Shown piece by piece: positions 10,737 to 22,310 of a stretch of DNA of 64,000 bases. The notes under the pieces were generated by a model that did not search any database, was not told where the DNA came from, and was given only the letters and a program-made list of their open reading frames with translations. This DNA is from Euonymus europaeus (lineage: Eukaryota > Streptophyta > Magnoliopsida > Celastrales > Celastraceae): contig OY756968.1 of NCBI GenBank assembly GCA_963580455.1, forward strand, positions 20,863,996-20,927,995. Direction: 5' to 3'. Positions within the stretch are counted from its first letter, which is position 1; every line of letters begins with the position of its first letter. The translations under genes and the position numbers were made by a program.

Positions 10737-11918
10737 ATATATAAGCACGAATCAATCCTGAAAATTTGAATATTAAATAAAAAAGAGTGACACAAATATT
10801 TTTACGAGAAAAATCTTGAACAAAATCAAGAGAAAAATTTTGGGTGTTTTGAGTCACCAACCTTGAAATGATCCACTATAACCGTAAGTTACAAGAATAT
10901 CCCTAAAGCTAGGATCCACACACTTACACTAGTTTTTGCTTGAGTTGCACGATACATCTTTTCACAAGTAGACGCTTCCACCAAATGCCCAAGAGTCGCA
11001 CTGAAAACTTCAAGCTTTAAGAAAATATACAAATGCTCTCAAAGTGGTATGCATGAATGCTTGAAAAACATCTTTTACAAAACGCTCTCTCAAAACAACA
11101 TACAGTTTAGAATAGACGAGTTTCCCAAATAGGTTACCATCAATAACATATATAAAAAACATATGTCTCATGTAAAATTTGCCAATATTGGAATAAAATC
11201 TTATTCCTAAAAGTTAGATAAAAGATTTCCAATTATTAATCAATTAAAACTCAAGACCATAAAATAAGGAATTGATTATCTCCAATACAATGAATGAAAT
11301 TATTCTTTAAAAGGTGAGATAATTAATTGTAAAATACTTTAAAGATTCTTTCACAATTAATGATTTAAATCAAATGTTTTCATAAAACAAAACTCAGAAT
11401 CTTTATCATAAAAATGTGTATTTAAAAATCTTGCAACGCGTGATTTAAATACTGATGCTTTTGTAGGTTACGTCAAACTTCCCTGGATTTCATGCATAAG
11501 CTACATGATCAGCATATCCTGAATCCAGCTGAACCTAATATTTTATTCCTATATAATGTGGATCCCAGCTATTCTAAAAATCATATTACATTTATGATTA
11601 TAATATAAAGCATAGTGTCACATTAAAAATCATAACAAATCCACTTCAAATTTAGATATTATCCGTTCTAGGTCAAATGTTCGCAAATTTTGTACTTATT
11701 AACACCATGTTTGAGAAGAAGGGAGGAAAAAGGCAAAAAAAATTTAGGGAGAAGAAAAATAAAAGGGAGGGAAGAGGAAGTTAATTTTACCTCCTCTTAT
11801 TTGGATAGTCAAAAGATAGGGAAAGAAAATGTATATTTTTATTTGTTAGTAAGGTAGATAAACAATTACTATTTTATTCCTACAAAATATCAGTCAAAAG
11901 TAGTAATCATCACTATAA
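10737..11918. other. Repeat-like intergenic DNA, no gene seen
   Basis: AT-rich sequence with no convincing open frame. Parts look like LTR-retrotransposon debris, but I found no paired ends, primer-binding site or target duplication. Confidence 0.4.
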
Positions 11919-14160
11919 AGCACTGATAACTCTATTATTTATAGAGTTATTCGTGCTACTTTTGTTCTACATGAGTTAGTTCGAGAGTGTTTTTAGTCAT
12001 TTTAAGCACAAATGGAGGTTTAGTAGGTCATATTTCGTTTTAGTGAGTATTTTAATTATTTCGTGCTTTGAATAGATTGTTTGAGTCATTTATGACTTGT
12101 GCGTAAGGTCGTTTCAGTTGAATAAGTCATCATGAGAATTTTAGAAGAAAGAATGTCTTCTTCTTTACAAAAAAATGAGTTTTTGGGTTTTAAACAATCA
12201 CTTTGCATTTTAATGTGTGGTTTGAGGTTTCAATGCTTAAACATGATTAAATATGCCACTTATGAGTTGTTTGAATGATTTTCATAGGGTTTGGATGAAC
12301 CGGAACAAATTCGGGAATGAAAAGCGGAAATAGGAAGCGCTGTCAAAAATGAATGCTGATATGAAGTTTGACGTGCTGATGCTCAAACAGCCGCTGCAGT
12401 TTGTATAAAACTCCGATTCCATTGATTCTTTCGGCGTTGAAAACTAGACATCTCAGGCTTCACGTGGATATCAAGTATGTTAATTTTGAACGTCAGATAA
12501 AGAAGTTGTGAGTGTACAAAGTCAGCTGCAGCAGAGGTTCACGTCCAGTTTGAGTGTCCTTCACATTTATCCTTCTAACTCTTACTCCAATGCCCAGAAA
12601 AATGTGATTTAAGATTCATTGGAAATCTAAGAGGAAGGTCTACAACTATTATGTTTTAAACTTTCTCAAATTCTGGCGTAGGACACTGTAAAATGATCAT
12701 CTTTGCAGACCATAAAAGCTGGACAGATTATGCAGCAGCAGAAAAAGGGTATTTTTGGAATTTCAACTTCATCAAAGAGGGTATTTTAGACAAATTAAAA
12801 ATATGTATGATGGAGGTCTCTTAGGAGAGAATATTAGGGCAAAAACGTGCATAGGAAGAGGCACAAAAAGCAAGAGGCAGCAGCAGCGGCAGCAAAGACA
12901 GAATAAGGAGAAAAATCGTTGGAACAAAGAAGAAGGCAATTGAGATATTCGATTCGCTCTTACATTCATAGATGGGTTGTAATTCTTTTCTTTGCTTTGG
13001 TTCTATGGTTGATGTCATGAACTAATTCTTCTTACTAGAGCTTTGATGTAGCCTAGTGTTTCTTGATTGAATTCAAAGTTTCAATAAATTCTTGGCTTTT
13101 ATTCATTGTTAAGTGTTCAAGATTGTGCTTAATGCTTTTAAACATCTGGCCAATGTTTGATTGATTTATTTATCATTGTTTTGTTTGAAAGGAAGAACAG
13201 GATATTGATTGTGTCATGAATGCCTTAAATTGAGTGGATGTCAGACATGGATTCATAATTTATGCAGTATTGTTATGGTTCTCCATTGATTTTAATGCGC
13301 CTCTGATTTCTTTAATCATGCTTGGAAGAGATGATTGTTGATTAAGAGTAGTTTTGATATAGTCTGAAAAGGTGTGTCAAATAAATTAGGGAGAATCGAC
13401 TGATAACAAGAATAATTGTCCAAGGTTTATTAAACTGAGATTCAATTGAGATAGCTATGGTGAAATCATGTTGCTCTAGTGCTACTTAATCTTGATTCTT
13501 GTTTCACTTGTTTGTTGCTATTAGTTAATTTTTATTAATTCATTCTTCAATTATTCAAACTCAATTTTGTATCCAGGTACTGTTTGCAATTGGATTAGTA
13601 GTCTATAGCTGATTGAATTAAATAGTCCTTGAGGGTTCGATATTTGGTTTTTGATCACTATATTACTTGTTTGCGATTTCGTGCGCTTGCGAATAATTTT
13701 CACAACAAGCACTCACTAGTCGAATTAGTAGTGGGCACCACCAGTTGCAGCTCCAGGTGAGTGCATTTATGTAATTTTATTAAAATGTCCTCACTTGTCA
13801 TTAGGGGTGTTGACGATCGGTTTAGTTTTTTTTTTTTTTTTTACGTATTTTAGTCAAAACTTTTGGTATGTTATCGGTCTATTATCTCGATTTTTTGGTT
13901 GTTCTTCGTGTAAAATATATAATCTTTTTGAAAAAATCAACCAAACTATTCGGTTTTGATAAGTTTCGATTTTGACGGTTTTTTTCCGGCCTTACTTGCT
14001 GCAACTTTCCCCTTAATTTTGAGGAGAAAATTTCACTTGAAACACCAAGGGGATTTTCCTCCCAAATTTTCTTTTCCCCCTTCCAAACACCCTCATTAAA
14101 GAATCCCTCCATTTTTTCCCCAAAATTTCCTTCCTCTCATTTTCCTCCTTTCCCAATGGT
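11700..14160. repeat. Possible TIR element interrupted by a solo LTR
   Basis: The left edge reads CACCATGTTTGAGAAG and, inverted at the right edge, CACCATTGGGAAAGG. Both are followed by purine-rich aggaggaaaa words, and left and right purine-rich arms continue for about 100 bp. No target duplication was identified. The solo LTR at 11924..13707 splits it. A further Ac-like end (taggggtgttgacgatcgg) at about 13804 is probably another fragment. Confidence 0.3.
11924..13707 (+). mobile_element. Solo LTR (1784 bp) with 5 bp target duplication
   Basis: It begins TGATAACTC and ends TTTTCACAACA, with the TG...CA boundary expected of LTRs. It is flanked by the perfect 5 bp repeat agcac (11919..11923 and 13708..13712). 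No internal gag-pol sequence is present, so the full element was lost by LTR-LTR recombination. A 3' segment with gggttcgatatttgg and tgcgcttgcgaa resembles the 3' LTR ends of Tat-type Ty3/gypsy elements; the lineage is an inference. Short frames inside (for example 12755..12943, Gln-rich) are not considered genes. Confidence 0.88.
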
Positions 14161-14814
14161 GCCTCAATTGTATTGGAATTGGACCATACTTATCAGCTAC
14201 AAAATTAGCTTTTACATAAGGGAAGTGGGATTTTAACATCCGTACAATATTATTGATGAGGGTCTACTAATTAAATCTTTCACATGGACATAATTAATTC
14301 CGGGATTAATAAGAACAATTTATGTTTTTTCACATTTGTCTTAGATTTGATGTTGGAGTGTTGGCCTACATAATTACTAATTAAATTACTCAATCACATT
14401 GTTGATTGTGGTCCTGTAGATCTTTATGTCATCATATATGTGGTCCAATGACAATTAATTTTGCATCATTTTTTGTTAAGTAAAAGAAAGATGACATTGT
14501 AGTGTGTGTGTGTTCTATATATATATATATAAGTAAACATTTGCTAGAAAATAACATGTTAACAATGACAGAATTAATTTTGCTACTTTTTATTTTTTTT
14601 CCTTTAGAAAAAGACAGAGATATTGTGTATATATATATGGTGGTCCTGGATTATAGTCATCAGGTAGTTGTGTAGGGGGCTTTCATAAGGTATGTCATAT
14701 GTGGTCCTTAATTTTATTTCAATCTACGTATTTTCTAGAACAATAGTTTTTACAAGTATTTTATTCTTCAAAGAAAGGAACATTTTTCATCACTAAAAAT
14801 TCATTTCGAGTAGA

Positions 14815-15040
14815 ACATAAGGTGTTTACGAGATATTTGCATGTCTGGATTTAATTGGTTTGAATTTTCGGACGTACTTAATTAACTATACTAGCTAGAT
14901 TGGTTTAAATATGACAAGTAAATCATCCAATAGTATATTTGGATTAGAGACCGAACGATTAAATCGGAAGAGATTTTTGTGTTTGGACCAAACCTGGTTT
15001 TAAACCAGACATATTTTAATCATAATTGGACGCAGCTCAT
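14815..15040 (+). repeat. Dispersed repeat, copy 2
   Basis: Diverged homologue of 5540..5830 in the same orientation (gagatatttgcatgtctgg, taattggtttgaattttc, ccaaacctgg). No coding potential is conserved between the copies. Confidence 0.5.
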
Positions 15041-16621
15041 CAGATTTTTTTTTACACAAACCTTATTTATTGGACCCAATTGTGGTAGGTTTTTTCACAA
15101 AATATAGGTGAACCCAAAAATAGTTATTGCAAATGCTTATTACATTAATATCAAACAATGTAATAAGTCGACTAAACAATGTAATAAGGGAGGACCCACT
15201 GAGCTTAGCTGGCATCCAGATCATCAGCAAGTTTTGAATTCAATTTCTTTTAAATATTTCTATGCGCATGGATTTCACAAGCTACTGGGTGTTGCCGGAG
15301 ATTTTTGAGAATAAAATGAGAGTTTTCAACGTCTCTATATCTTCAAGGTTACAAGCAGCTGTAAACCCTAACCAGAGAGACATGCAAATGGACTTAAAAG
15401 AAGTTGCCTTTGATTCTTTGTCATGGAGTCCATCAGTGGCGTTCCTGAGATTTTGGGGGCCCTGGGCGAATTCTACGAAAGGGTCCCCTATTAAGTGACG
15501 ATGGAGCTAGGAACACTTGAAGGGGGACGGTTGAGTGGTGGGGGTTCGGGGGCAGCGCCCCCGATTTTTTTAATGGTATTTATTAAAAAATTATCTAATT
15601 TTTAAGCCGAAAAGACATTATCTGTATAAATACGAGTCATGTATAAGACTATCTCAATATGATATTAAATTGATTACAACTAGCCGCTTTGACTCCAAAT
15701 TACTTGAAACAATCTAATATTATGATTTACAAAGACGATACAATTCAATATCACGATGAAACCAAGTATATTTCTATGTATGTTAATGACAAATGAATTT
15801 ATGAAGTCATATATATATATATTGAAAAGTTACAATTTTTCAAATCATAAATTATTTTTTTCTTTAGAAAATGAAAAGCAAAACAAATTATCTTGAGGAA
15901 GACATAGTATCTTGTAGGTAAAAGAGTCTTGGATTGGGAATTGAGCTTGAGGGGCCCAATTTTATGATAAAAAAATCTAATCTGAAAAAATAAAGGAGAA
16001 AAAAAACATGCTTTTGTAAAGATTCGAACCTTTGTCCTTCTTTTAAAGGATAATCTACTTCACCACTATACCATGAGAGACATATGTGACATTGGTTAGA
16101 CAAAATAAAATATATACATATATTATAACATATTAGTGTTAAAATAAAATTATTTGGGGCCCTTCAATTTTCGCTTGAATCTACAAAAATCTACCCTGCG
16201 TTTTTTGTAAATGAATTTCAAAGATCAGTTTTCAAAATTTCCATACTCGCACCCTCTATTTCCCTAGACTCTCCATATATATACTCATTCAATGACAATT
16301 TAGGATTTACTTTTAGTTTTTATTCAATTATACTTGATTTTTTATTCTATTTCTCAAGTTTACAGTAGTAGATTTTTGGGACGCCCATTTGAACGACCCG
16401 GGTCACGTCCCTGAGTGTCCCAAGTCGCTAGTATACCCCAACAAATTATGGGCGAGACCTCTGCTTTTTTCACCGTGCTAAGTAAAAAAAGCAAAATGGA
16501 CGGTTTCATTCCAGTTTCAACTTAGCATTTATAGGTGATATATAAACTTATCAACTTCTAACTGAGATTCTGTCCATGCTTGACAAGGGTATTGACTATT
16601 GAGATCCAAGCATAAGTTGGA
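15041..16621. other. Intergenic, repeat-rich, with a tRNA-like motif
   Basis: No convincing gene; the open frames at 15108..15498 have no recognisable domain. A GC-rich hairpin (GGGGGC AGC GCCCCC) followed by a T run lies at 15547..15572. On the minus strand, 16017..16077 reads tggtatagtggtgaagtag ... aaaggttcgaatctt, a tRNA-like A-box/B-box pair that does not fold as a full tRNA. It lies between the possible inverted ends GGGGCCCAATTTTAT (15953) and GGGCCCCAAATAATTTTA (16165, reverse complement). Confidence 0.4.
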
Positions 16622-17882
16622 TCAAGCGGAATCATCAGAGTCATCAGAATCACTTCCCTCAGGCTCCCCATTGTTAGCTACTGTCTCTGGGACATCAGGC
16701 TTTGCTGTAGGTGTAGGGGAAGCATTCTTGGTCCCCTTACGAGCATTCGAGTCACCATTGACTTGTTCATTCACTTCAGCATGTAAACCATTTTGTCAAG
16801 GAAAAAAAAATACAAAAAATAATTTATTCAACAGTCGATCAAGGGAAGGAAAAAAAACATCATACAAAACTCTATGCACACACTGTCCCTAATTTTTTAG
16901 CATTGCAGACTAACCATGTTCCATGTCATATTAAACCAATAATGTGCATTTCAATCATTCACACTATCAAGACACTTCCTTTCTAATTCAGTTTGAATAA
17001 CAAGTATCTATAGCTGGATGACATCTAATGGTTACTCAAACAGGATTGCACCATTAAATGAGATCTATATCCCTCCATACATGGGTACTTGACATCCACA
17101 TGTTGTTGGAAGATAAATAAGCACTTCAATGTATTTTTGAAGAATAATAATACTGAAAGTAGATCTGTAGCATATAAGGATATCGACATTTTCAACAGTT
17201 ACACCAGCCATGATGTTCAACAAATCCTTCTCAACGCGCTGCACAAGCTCTGGCTGCGAAAGTAACAACCCATCTCGTAAGTAAAAACGATAACTATATT
17301 CAATTTGATATCAGTGGAAGAGAATTTCTCATAGATAACCCAGTGCAGCAGTCTGGTCAGCTTTTTAACTCTTTTTTTTTTTTTTTGCAGTAATTTTCAT
17401 ATATTGAGCCAATTTTTGTACTCTATCCATGTGCTAAGAGAGCGCAATACAGCAGACATGTTATCTTCCATGCTTGGATGCAGTGTCTATCCAAAATTTT
17501 AAAGAATTCACACTCCAATTAATAAAAGGTTTTGTAAAGTAATGAGTCAGCAATACATTTAGATCTGGCTCCCTGCGAAATCTTCGTTTTCGAGCATCTC
17601 TCATCGGAGGTGTGAGGCCATGTCTGTACTCCAATACATCTGGAACCATTATCATCTGTACAAACCCAACAAAACGTAGAGTCGTTGTAAAGTGACACAA
17701 TCATATAAGAAATGACATTGACATTAGTAATGTTGACATATATCCAACCTGACCAATGTCTGCAGTTTTAACAAGTGCACAATCGTCATAAGTTTTGTAA
17801 GACTCTACAACAGCAGGAAGATCCAAGAGAGATGCAGGGAAACTCTCGCTGCCAATTACAAACGTTCCACTCCTTCCATCCT
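16622..17882 (-). CDS. TAF7: TFIID subunit TAF7 (TAFII55), first coding exon not found
   Basis: Four exons (17749..17882, 17557..17655, 17184..17253, 16622..16782) encode the conserved TAF7 core. Diagnostic blocks are SFPASLLDLPAVVESYKTYD, LVKTADIGQ, EYRHGLTPPMRDARKRRFRR and PELVQRVEKDLLNIMAG, then an acidic Ser/Asp tail, GSDSDDSDDSA, before TGA. TAF7 is a nuclear subunit of general transcription factor TFIID. The usual start (M-E-E-Q-F-I-L-R-V-P-P-type, about 35 residues) should lie upstream of the TGTAG acceptor at 17883, but I could not find it before 19.9 kb. An alternative in-frame ATG at 17986..17988 reads through but adds non-homologous residues. About seven residues normally between MIMV and PD..EYRH are absent. 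The intron between exons 3 and 4 looks U12-type. The copy may be functional with a cryptic first exon, or 5'-truncated. Confidence 0.8.
16783..17183 (-). other. U12-type AT-AC intron in TAF7
   Basis: No GT-AG solution joins the third and fourth TAF7 exons in frame. The intron begins ATATCCTT, the exact U12 AT-AC donor, at 17183. It carries TTCCTTGAC, an exact fit to the U12 branch motif TTCCTTRAC (branch A at 16796), and ends in AC 13 nt further on at 16783. Joining there restores the frame: VENV, then the split codon G+AT for Asp, then AEVNEQ. Length is 401 nt. Confidence 0.85.
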
Positions 17883-18006
17883 CTACAAAATACGAGCAAA
17901 AACATATTACAAGTTTCTCAAGAAATGGCACTATGGGAAACAACAGTAGCAAACATACAAATGAAGATGTGCTTGCTTTCTTATCCATCTTTCAGTTTTC
18001 AATCCC

Positions 18007-18038
<32 letters not shown>

Positions 18039-20628
18039 TTCAAATTATCTGAATACATGCTAATTCGCTATTGCAAAAGATCTCATTAGCTTAAATCTGA
18101 AACTCTCAAACGGTCAAACCAATTTAAAGTAAATGACTAAAACATCAAAGCAAAAGCTCTTTATATTTGTAAAACAAAAAATTGGATAATTGCTAAATTT
18201 TACAGCCTTGTATACAGAATCAACCATGTGCACAAACTATGTTAGTCATACATAAAATCGTACACGGTATCACTCATTGTGATGCAGGCAAAGGTACAGC
18301 ACAAGAAAAAGCAGAAGATGAACTACTCAAGCTGTCCCAGAAACATCTAAAGAAGCTTGTAGGTACTGTTCTCGTGAAAGAGAAATCAGATTTCTATCTT
18401 TTTCATCATCCAAAAACTACCCCCAGCCCTAACATGAAAACAACAATAAACTAAACCTACTGGGCCACAGAGAGCACAGCCCATAACTAGAAAACAAAGA
18501 AGAACCCAAACCCAAAAGATACAAGGTCCAATAACAACAAAAGAACAGAGCCCACTATGCTCCTGCATCACATTGTCTAAGTGCATAGACTTGTTTCATT
18601 CATGATAAAAATGCTTTCATATCTTTTAAATTGCAGACCAAACAATACTGTCACCTAACAATATCAGTTGATACGCCCCCTCCACTTTTTTTATATGATA
18701 CATGATTCAGACTATCCACCCAGACACATTTAAACATACCCTAAGAGCTTTGTCTGATGTATAAATGAAACTAGTCCCAAAACCAACAGCAAAGAGATGA
18801 ATTTTAAAGGCATAAATTCATTGGATAATGGTGTCTAACAAAAGGTTTCTGCAAACATAAATGTGCTAGATTTCCTTTATTACTCTGCAGAAACAAATGG
18901 GACGATATTGACACTGCTACTAAAATATGTAAGGTTCAGTAAGCCAAGCGGTAAGCATTCTCAGAGCTAATTATAAGACCATGCAACTGCCACTCAGACC
19001 TCTTCTTAGGCTTTGTCCATTGAATGAACAGTATATTATATTATATAAGAAACCAAAAATGGAGAATGGTAAGAACAATTGTCAAAGACCATGACAATCT
19101 CATTTTAAGCATAGGGAGTTCTATTAAGTTCTATAAACGTTCAATATCAATGCACAAACACCCCGCCTCCCTGCCAAAAAAAATACTACTGACACTTGAT
19201 CAAATGTGCTACAATTTCTATAGATAAATGAAGGAATGCAACAGAAACAATCAAAAGACGAAACAAAGATCAAGTTGCGGTGAAATTGGATTTCTATCCA
19301 GCCTCAGGGCTCAGAACATGACTTCAAGATAATGGTCTACAATTGTAATTTAAAATACTCGAGCTTTCCTTCTTGCTGGAAATCCAAATGCAAGAACATC
19401 TCCAGATTTCTCTTTCGGTTAAAAAACGATTTCTTTGATTCCCTATCGGGGTTGGTTGGGGATTTAAACCCTTCTCTTGAGGCAGGGAGGCGACAGAACA
19501 GTTCAAATAACGTGGGTTTGTTGTTCTTAAGTTTAATCTCAGTGGTCCTGAAGTTCCAACTGCGTAATTGATTTGCTTCGAGTTTCTTTCCAAAACCACA
19601 CATACGGCCGATATAAACGCACAATATTTTTCAGCTCAAAACCTAGTTCCCTCAACTACCTGAATCTAATCCTCATCGTGTTCTCCAAATCATCACCCCA
19701 ATCCAACCACCATCGTCATCTGAACCAGAAAATTGAACAAAAATTTGTATATCAAAACATAAAAAGCGTACTCGAGCGGAGAGATGATCTATGAACGGTC
19801 ACCGGGTGGATTCAGATGAACCGCACGCACGCACGCACGCAAGGTTCTAGTTACGAAGACAATCGCTTTTTATCAACGGTCAATACATCCTTCTAGGAAC
19901 AACAACGTGGTACTGTAAAATCGGGCCAAATTGGGCTGGGCCCGTAACAACAACGTGGTACTGTATTCCCTTTTTTTTAAATATTAATATTAAAAAAGAG
20001 AGGAAGAATCCAATCTGCAGCTAACCCTAGCTGGCCATGTCATCATAATCTAATATAGACCCACGCAGGCTCTTCAAATGGTGAAAGCCAATGTTAATAT
20101 TACTTTTAATCAATGAAAGATTAAACATTTCAATTTTATTATTTAGGATTTATTTGAATAAAAAAAAATGGCAATTAAGTGAAATAGTGTAAGAGAGAAT
20201 TAAGTGTGATAGAATAATTAAATGAAATTTTACATTGATTAGATGGAGTAAGAGTTAATTAAAGTATAAATTATTAAATTTGGTTGGATAGAAGGTCGAG
20301 TAGGATAAAGTAAAATAAATTAAAGAATTTATATATTTAAAATAACTTATCCCCTATTCTATCCTCCTAAATCTCAAATCATGGAGTTACAATTATCACT
20401 TAATGAGAATACAGTAGGTGATAAATTATCCTCTACACTACCCTTATAACCCTTCTTAATTAAAACCAAGCAAGATATATAATCATTATCGGCTATCGCA
20501 CTTAACCCTCTAAATCCCTAATTCAAGCAAGCTCTTAATTTTTTGTTTTGTTCCAGTTAAACCACTCGGATAGATTTTATCAAATCCTGACAGCCAAATA
20601 GGTGACAAGTGGCAGACTTTTTTTTTTC
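17883..20628. other. TAF7 upstream region, no further exon recognised
   Basis: This should contain the TAF7 leader, first exon and promoter. Open frames near 19324..19624 on the minus strand match no TAF7 N-terminus. Microsatellites lie at 18008..18033 (AT) and 19827..19841 (GCAC-type). At 20130..20560 a loosely palindromic AT-rich stretch (ttgaat...ttaagtg at both ends) may be a MITE, but its ends are undefined. Confidence 0.4.
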
Positions 20629-21358
20629 GTCTGAACTTTTTTTTCAGGCCAAATAAGTCTTCCAACTTTCAAATTTAGGTCACATTAGTCATTTTGACGA
20701 AATTTCGTTAAAAATATGGTTTCCAACCCCCACACCCGCTCCATTTGTGAAGATAAACAGAAAAGGACCAAACAGAGCATCAAACATTGAAGGCAATGAA
20801 AGGTGCTTGTGGCCTGGTTTTGGGTGATTCTCCCATTGCCATTTTAGATGAGAGAGGCAAATGGGTTTGATTTGTTTTATTCGAAGATTTGATAACCTAA
20901 TAAGATTCGGTGGCTAGTGAATAGAGACACTGGTTTGTGGAGTAGTAGATTGTTTTTCTCTATAATTAATTGATTTTGTATTTATCTGGTAGATAGGATT
21001 TGCATGCGCAGGGACGATTTGTTTGGTGTACTTGACAAATCGGAACCTACCCCGGTCATCTAGGACCTAGGTCATGACGAGTTTTGAAGAAGAAATATCT
21101 GCTTCGTCCCATCGCTAGTGCACATCTAACTTTAGATTTCAGTGAGTCTCAGTCGGATAGCCGGTGATTTCAGATCTAGGTTTCGTCTGAGAAGATGGAA
21201 TAGACAGCCGAAGAAGATGCATAATTTAGATTTGTTTATAATCCACGTCAGCAATAATGGTCACAACATTAAATTTTAAAAGAATTTCGTCACAAAAGGT
21301 TAACGTGATCCATTAAAAAATTGGAAGATTTATTTGGTCTAGAAAAAAGTTAAGAAGG
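20629..21358. mobile_element. Mutator-type MITE with about 75 bp TIRs
   Basis: The left arm (20629..20706) and right arm (about 21281..21358) are inverted copies. In one orientation both contain aatttcgtca, then ttggaaga(c/t)ttatttgg(c/t)ct, then aaaaaagtt. The interior has no transposase. The outer boundary and target duplication could not be fixed. Long TIRs without a transposase fit a MULE-derived MITE. Confidence 0.55.
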
Positions 21359-22310
21359 TAAAATGATCCGAAAATTAAAGTTCAGAAGCTATTGGACTAT
21401 CCTGATACTAGCTTTTGTAAGCGGTATAGATGATGCTGTGTCCTCAAAACTAGGTATAGATGAAAGTAAGTTCTGTCTACAAGCGGATCTACGTCTGTAG
21501 TTACGGCTTGGAAGACTTGGGCATAGGCCGATCAGGGCAATCCTGTTTTATTCTAAACTCTGTCATGGGCATAGATGAAAGAGCTCTTGCTCCGCCTATC
21601 CTCCTACTTCTTATTCTGGGGGTCATAAAAACATACGAACCGCCTACTCTTTAAAGCCCTACCATTCTATTTGGAAATATATAAAAATGAAAGCTGCTCT
21701 GCTTGCCCTCACTAAAAAAAAAAGGTTATTCAATCCACTAGTGCGGAATTACCTCTTCTGAACCGAAAAAAGAAAGAGCTCATAACCACTGCTTGTGAAC
21801 AGCTCTCCTCAACTGAAGACGCTGCTCTGATGAACCACCTAGATGGGCGGAATTAAATAGGCTAGCTGGCCAGGTATGAGCGCCCTCTGATCTACCGGTT
21901 GAGCTCCCTTCCCTCTCTTTACCCGTGCCCTCTTTGTTGTTTAGTTGTTTCTTGTGTAATATACTCTGCAATACTATATATTAATAACAATTAGGAGTGT
22001 GTGACCTCTCATTTTGGTGAATATTTTGATTTTAATTGTTGGGTTTACTGTGAATGTCGCAAAATCATGGAATTTTTGGATCCATTTGAGTTGCAGACTA
22101 GGTGTTCGATCTTTTGCAGCTTTGAACCCAGCTGCATCAGCTACCCCACAACAAGGGAAACATTTGCATATATACTGGATCAAGTAATTTCTGGATATAA
22201 AGTTATGGCTTAATAGAAGACCCAAATTTTTATTCATCACAGTTTCATCAGGCAAACAGCAAATCTTGTTTTTGAATAAAAAAGACTCGCAAGTCTCCCA
22301 ACTGTAGGCG
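21359..22310. other. Intergenic, origin unclear
   Basis: Base composition is less AT-rich at 21460..21960. Open frames there (21460..21654 plus; 21780..21971 minus) have no recognisable domain. The style is somewhat organelle-like, but I could not match it to a known organellar gene. The 3' part (22000..22255) precedes the end of the AOP-like gene and may include its 3' UTR. Confidence 0.3.

Noticed and set aside
12755..12943. Gln/Arg-rich small protein
   Set aside because: Lies entirely inside the solo LTR and is low-complexity.
16017..16077. tRNA gene on the minus strand
   Set aside because: A and B boxes are tRNA-like, but the arms do not pair into an acceptor stem or a proper anticodon loop; treated as a repeat motif.
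19324..19624. Overlapping 90-95 codon frames as a TAF7 first exon
   Set aside because: The translation (for example ELFCRLPASREG) resembles the TAF7 start only by chance and lacks its conserved order; no suitable donor joins it to 17882.
21460..21971. Organelle-derived insertion (NUMT/NUPT)
   Set aside because: Composition looked organellar, but I could not identify any known mitochondrial or plastid gene in it.
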